A stretch of 64,000 nucleotides of DNA from Streptomyces sp. Act143 (GTDB taxonomy: Bacteria; Actinomycetota; Actinomycetes; Streptomycetales; Streptomycetaceae). Within the stretch, counting starts at the first letter, position 1. The number at the start of each line of letters is the position of its first letter. This document shows positions 60,656 through 64,000 of the stretch, piece by piece. The position numbers and the translations under genes are program-made. The stretch covers positions 8,205,870 through 8,269,869 of the forward strand of contig NZ_QFRX01000001.1 in the NCBI RefSeq assembly GCF_003143935.1, written 5' to 3'. The notes beneath the pieces were generated by a model. That model worked only from the letters and a program-made list of their open reading frames with translations. It was not told the origin of the DNA and searched no databases.

Positions 60656-60862
60656 ATGTCGGCCCCATCGCACACCCCGCCCCACCCGGCGACCCGGGGT
60701 CGCGCCGACATCCGGCTGCCCTGGTGGGCCCTCGCCCTGCCGACCCTCGCCTTCATCACGCTGCTCGCGCTGATACTCAACCCGGCCGACGCGCAGGCCG
60801 CCGCGGGCGATCCCGCGATCGCTCATCTCTTCGAGCGCATCCAGCAGCTGGCCGCGCGCTGA
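60656..60862 (+). CDS. Small single-TM membrane protein
   Basis: A 68-aa protein from ATG 60656, GGAGG five bases upstream. A polar N-terminus leads into one transmembrane helix (WWALALPTLAFITLLALILN). The C-terminus (AIAHLFERIQQLAAR) is amphipathic. No family recognised. Good ribosome site and coding bias support it. Confidence 0.72.
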   Translation: MSAPSHTPPHPATRGRADIRLPWWALALPTLAFITLLALILNPADAQAAAGDPAIAHLFERIQQLAAR

Positions 60863-60962
60863 GCGGCCCGCGACACCCGGCCCGCGGTGATCGCCCCGTG
60901 CCGCCGGAGCCGCATGTCAACTCCCTGCGCCCCATGGCCTGTTTCATGCGAAGCTGGGTCCC

Positions 60963-61481
60963 ATGAGCGTCGCAGAACCCCGCAGGATTGTCCTTTTCCG
61001 GCATGCGAAAGCCGACTGGCCACAGGTGTCCGACCATGAGCGACCGCTTGCCGAGCGGGGTCGCATGGACGCGGCCGTGGCAGGGCGGAAGCTGGCCGAC
61101 ACCGACATCACCCTCGACCTGGCCCTGTGCTCCACCGCGATCCGGACCCGTGAGACCTGGAAACTCGCCGTGCACGAACTCGCGCACCGGCCGAAAACCG
61201 TCTACGAGGAGCGGGTCTACGAGGCATCTCCCGGCGAGCTCATCGCCGTCCTCAACGAGACCCCGGACGACGCCCAGAACATCGTCCTGATCGGCCACAA
61301 CCCGGGTGTGCAGGGTCTCGCCGAGATCCTGGCGGGCGCGGCCGAGGGCGACGCCCGCGAGCGGATGAGCCGCCGCGGCTTCCCGGCCGCCGCCTATGCG
61401 GTGCTGACCTTCACCGGCTCCTGGAAGAGCCTGGAGCCGGGCGTGGCCACCCTCGCCGACTACTGGGCACCGTCGGAATGA
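60963..61481 (+). CDS. SixA-type histidine phosphatase
   Basis: A 172-aa protein of the phosphoglycerate-mutase superfamily. The catalytic motif is at the N-terminus, RRIVLFRHAKADWPQ (His14), with the second His in LIGHNPGVQGLAEIL. SixA/Rv-type small phosphatases dephosphorylate phosphohistidine or small phosphoesters. The start lacks a ribosome site; GAAGCT ends seven bases upstream. Confidence 0.9.
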   Translation: MSVAEPRRIVLFRHAKADWPQVSDHERPLAERGRMDAAVAGRKLADTDITLDLALCSTAIRTRETWKLAVHELAHRPKTVYEERVYEASPGELIAVLNETPDDAQNIVLIGHNPGVQGLAEILAGAAEGDARERMSRRGFPAAAYAVLTFTGSWKSLEPGVATLADYWAPSE

Positions 61482-61547
61482 CCCGCCCCCAGGCATGCCG
61501 ACGGCCTGACGAGGGACTGACGACAGCCTGACGACAGCCTGACGGCA

Positions 61548-61584
61548 GCAGGGGCCCGGCACCACGGAGGTGCCGGGCCCCTGC
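61548..61584. terminator. Terminator between sixA-type gene and serB
   Basis: A perfect 16-bp stem (61548-61563 with 61569-61584), five-base loop, within the 124-base convergent gap. It could serve both strands. Just before it, 61505-61545, GACGACAGCCT recurs as a short direct repeat. Confidence 0.85.
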
Positions 61585-61605
61585 CGATCCCGGAGTCCCG
61601 ACGGC

Positions 61606-62817
61606 TCAGAGAACCTCGTCCAGCGTGTCCGCCGCCTCGACCTCTTCCCGGGTCACGCCCAGCAGATAGAGCACAGTGTCGAGGAACGGCACGTTCACCG
61701 CGGTGTGCGCGGCCTCCCGCACCACCGGCTTGGCGTTGAAGGCGACCCCGAGACCGGCCGCGTTCAGCATGTCCAGGTCGTTGGCGCCGTCGCCGATCGC
61801 CACGGTCTGCGAGAGCGGCACCCCCGCCTCGGCGGCGAACCGGCGCAGCAGCCGCGCCTTGCCGGCCCGGTCCACGATCTCACCGGTGACCCGCCCGGTC
61901 AGCTTGCCGTCGACGATCTCCAGCGTGTTGGCCTGGGCGAAGTCCAGCCCGAGCCGCTCCTTCAGATCGTCGGTCACCTGGGTGAACCCGCCGGAGACGA
62001 CGCCCACTTGGTAGCCGAGCCGCTTCAGCGTGCGGATCAGCGTCCGCGCGCCCGGCGTCAGCCGCACCTCCGCGCGCACCTTGTCGACGACGGACGCGTC
62101 CAGGCCCTTCAGCAGGGCCACGCGTGCGTGCAGCGACTGCTCGAAGTCCAGCTCCCCGCGCATCGCGGCCGCCGTCACCTCGGCGACCTTGTCCTCGCAG
62201 CCGGCGTGCGCCGCGAAGAGCTCGATGACCTCGTCCTGGATGAGCGTGGAGTCCACGTCCATGACGACCAGTCGTTGCGCTCGCCGGTGCAGCCCGGCCG
62301 CGACGACGGCGACGTCGATCCCGAGCACGGCGGCATCGGTCACCAGCGCGGTGCGCAGCGGCTCGGTCTCGACACCGGAGACCGCGAACTCCACTGCCGT
62401 CACCGGGTACTTGGCGAGCCGGAAGATACGGTCGATGTTGCCGCCGGCCTTGGTGATCCGCGCGGCGATCGCGGCCGTGGCCTCCGCGGTGAGCGGGTGC
62501 CCGAGCACGGTGACCAGGGAACGGCCGAGACCACGGGGTCGGTTGTCGCCGAGGCCGGAGATGATCTCCGCCTGCATCTTCATCGACTCCGCCCAACTGT
62601 GGACGGTCGACCGCAGGTCGCCCTCGAGCCCGCGCGGCGGCTCGGTCACGAGCGCGCACAGCACCATCCGGCCACGGGTGACGACCTGCTCGATGTCGAC
62701 GACGTCGACCGAGTAGGCGGCGAGGGTGTCGAAGAGACCGGCCGTGATGCCCGGCTTGTCCTTGCCGAAGATCTTGACGAGAAGAGTGGGTACGTCGGAG
62801 GTCTGCGAAGCGCTCAT
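61606..62817 (-). CDS. serB: Phosphoserine phosphatase
   Basis: A 403-aa protein from ATG 62817. Two ACT domains occupy the N-terminal half (VKIFGKDKPGITAGLFDTLA; VTVLGHPLTAEATAAIAARI). The HAD domain has motif I VMDVDSTLIQDEVIEL, motif II VVSGGF and motif III/IV IGDGANDLDMLNAAGLGVAF. Established role: last step of serine biosynthesis. The tandem ACT domains suggest serine feedback, as in mycobacterial SerB2. Confidence 0.95.
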   Translation of the reverse strand: MSASQTSDVPTLLVKIFGKDKPGITAGLFDTLAAYSVDVVDIEQVVTRGRMVLCALVTEPPRGLEGDLRSTVHSWAESMKMQAEIISGLGDNRPRGLGRSLVTVLGHPLTAEATAAIAARITKAGGNIDRIFRLAKYPVTAVEFAVSGVETEPLRTALVTDAAVLGIDVAVVAAGLHRRAQRLVVMDVDSTLIQDEVIELFAAHAGCEDKVAEVTAAAMRGELDFEQSLHARVALLKGLDASVVDKVRAEVRLTPGARTLIRTLKRLGYQVGVVSGGFTQVTDDLKERLGLDFAQANTLEIVDGKLTGRVTGEIVDRAGKARLLRRFAAEAGVPLSQTVAIGDGANDLDMLNAAGLGVAFNAKPVVREAAHTAVNVPFLDTVLYLLGVTREEVEAADTLDEVL

Positions 62818-62959
62818 GGTGTACCCACCGTATCCGGCACGCAGTGCCTCCCGCCCCTGAGGTCCGCCTGGCGGACAGGGAACACTCCGCGTCGGTCGGG
62901 TGGAGTGGATCTTACGGACGGTCGACGGGGCCGTGCGGCGCACCTCACGGCCCCTGCGG

Positions 62960-64000
62960 TCACCTCCGTCCCCTGGGCCTGCCGGGTGGGGGAGGAGGGG
63001 GAGGCGGAGGAGGCGGAGGGGGAGGCGGCGGGGTCGATGACCCCTCGCCCGACCCGGAAGGCCCCCGGCCCCCAGGGCGTGCCCCGGGAGGCCTCCGCGA
63101 GGGTGGCTCGATGGGGCGGACCATGGTGGGCGCGCCGTACATGTCGTCCTCGGCCGGGGGCGACTCGTCGGGCGAGTCCGCCTGATCGGGCGCGCGCACG
63201 TCCTCGGCACGACCACCGCCGCCGCCCGGCTCCTGAGAACGCGGCACCGGCCCGCGCCCGGCCCCCGGCGCCGACCCCGCCCGCCAGGCGCCCCGGGCCT
63301 GCGGGCCGTCGCACCCGGGCCCCCGTGACCCTTCTGCCGACCGCCCTTCTTGCTCCGGGCGCCGTGGGCCCTCTGGGGGGTGCGTCGGCTGTGCCGGTTG
63401 CCGTGGGCTTTCTGCGGGATGTGCTTGCTGTCCTGGCTGCCAAGTGCCTTCTGCGGGGTGTGCCTGCTGCCCCGGCTGTCGTGCGCCCTCTGCTGGGCGC
63501 GCCTGCTGCCAGGAGCCCTGGGTGGGCTGCGCCTCTTGTCCCGGCTGCCAAGAGCCCGCCGGCGGCTGTGGGGCCGGCTCCGCCCGCCACCTCCTCTCCC
63601 GCGGCGCGCCCTGCTCCGGCGGTGCGTCCTCGGGCGGACGGCCGCGTCCGGGCGGTGCGCCGTACGGCGGTCGTGCACCTCCGGAACGGTCGTCCGTCAC
63701 CCCCGCGCCCCGCCCCTCGGGTGGTCGCGCGTCCTCCGGCCCCCGCAGCTCCTCCGGCATCCGCAGATACGGGTTGGTCGCGGGATTCGGCGGCCGGTAC
63801 GGCGTACCCGGCGCATAGGGCCCGGCCTCTCCCGAAGTCCCGCCGCGCCCGGCACCGGATGCCGACACGTCACCGTGTCCGGCACTGGATGCCGAAGCCC
63901 CACCATGCCCGGCGTCAGACGCCGAAGCCCCACCCCGCCCTGCACGCGAACCCTCACCCGCGTACGGCCTGCCCCCACCGGCATACGGCCCACCCTCACC
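62960..64000 (-). CDS. Pro/Gly/Gln-rich repeat protein, 3' part (cut by window edge)
   Basis: The frame is open to the window end, so the true start lies beyond 64000. The visible 346 residues are low-complexity: AGxGGASASDAGHGGASASS-type repeats at the right end, QPGQQAHPAEGTWQPGQQAH-type repeats in the middle, and sixteen consecutive Pro near the C-terminus before GRPRGRR. No folded domain is seen; it may be a disordered tail of a larger protein. It reads toward serB on the same strand. Confidence 0.7.
   Translation of the reverse strand, partial: GEGGPYAGGGRPYAGEGSRAGRGGASASDAGHGGASASSAGHGDVSASGAGRGGTSGEAGPYAPGTPYRPPNPATNPYLRMPEELRGPEDARPPEGRGAGVTDDRSGGARPPYGAPPGRGRPPEDAPPEQGAPRERRWRAEPAPQPPAGSWQPGQEAQPTQGSWQQARPAEGARQPGQQAHPAEGTWQPGQQAHPAESPRQPAQPTHPPEGPRRPEQEGRSAEGSRGPGCDGPQARGAWRAGSAPGAGRGPVPRSQEPGGGGGRAEDVRAPDQADSPDESPPAEDDMYGAPTMVRPIEPPSRRPPGARPGGRGPSGSGEGSSTPPPPPPPPPPPPPPPPGRPRGRR

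Overview
The window is chromosomal DNA from a high-GC actinomycete, almost certainly a Streptomyces. The coding bias is extreme (nearly all third positions are G or C), GTG and TTG starts are common, and gene content and order are typical of the Streptomyces core. From memory, unverified here, the order matches the S. coelicolor SCO1807-SCO1852 region (fabI/fabG, tyrS, moaA, gbn = SCO1839, pitH2 = SCO1845, cob genes). I see no tRNA, rRNA, CRISPR array, phage or biosynthetic cluster. The only mobile-element trace is one transposase fragment.

Region 1 (1-9.5 kb, minus strand) is an adenosylcobalamin operon: cobD, cobQ, cobN, a fused ChlI/ChlD-type chelatase subunit, cobO and a truncated cobB. 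Neighbouring genes overlap by 1-4 bases, and a cobalamin riboswitch lies upstream. Region 2 (9.5-18 kb) has a PHO-box-controlled Pit phosphate transporter with a small membrane partner, a secreted GH25 muramidase, a class II aldolase, an alpha/beta hydrolase, an unknown 474-aa protein, the transposase remnant, a VOC protein and a YpfJ-type metallopeptidase. Region 3 (17.6-24.1 kb) has an ABC-F protein behind a seven-codon leaderless leader ORF, the 73-aa nucleoid protein Gbn next to a dense cluster of GATC sites, a crotonase, and an Asp23/AmaP envelope-stress cluster ending in a minisatellite.

Region 4 (24.1-32.1 kb, minus strand) has an SDR-like protein without the catalytic Tyr/Lys, a GH15 enzyme, SURF1, a zinc-knuckle protein, a DnaQ-BRCT exonuclease, and a large RING-finger/TerD protein carrying a coding minisatellite. 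Region 5 (32.1-41.7 kb) has a TetR gene divergent from an acetoacetate decarboxylase-SDR-amidohydrolase-amidohydrolase operon with a perfect palindromic operator, then a VIT1-type transporter, a sterol-desaturase/YhhN pair, a zinc alcohol dehydrogenase and a CopD protein. Region 6 (41.7-49.2 kb) has a CoA-transferase whose halves look circularly permuted, two tandem subtilisin paralogues, and a DUF485-ActP acetate uptake pair.

Region 7 (49.2-64 kb) is mostly housekeeping: moaA, glsB, tyrS, a TldD/PmbA pair and a fabG-fabI type II fatty-acid operon. It also holds a FadR-type regulator divergent from a leaderless CynX-type MFS transporter with its 38-aa companion, a SixA phosphatase, serB, and the 3' end of a Pro/Gly-rich repeat protein that runs off the window.

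The strongest leads are the GATC cluster at gbn, the bacterial RING/TerD protein, the leaderless leader peptide before the ABC-F gene, the degenerate SDR, the permuted CoA-transferase and the uncharacterised TetR-ADC-amidohydrolase catabolic module.
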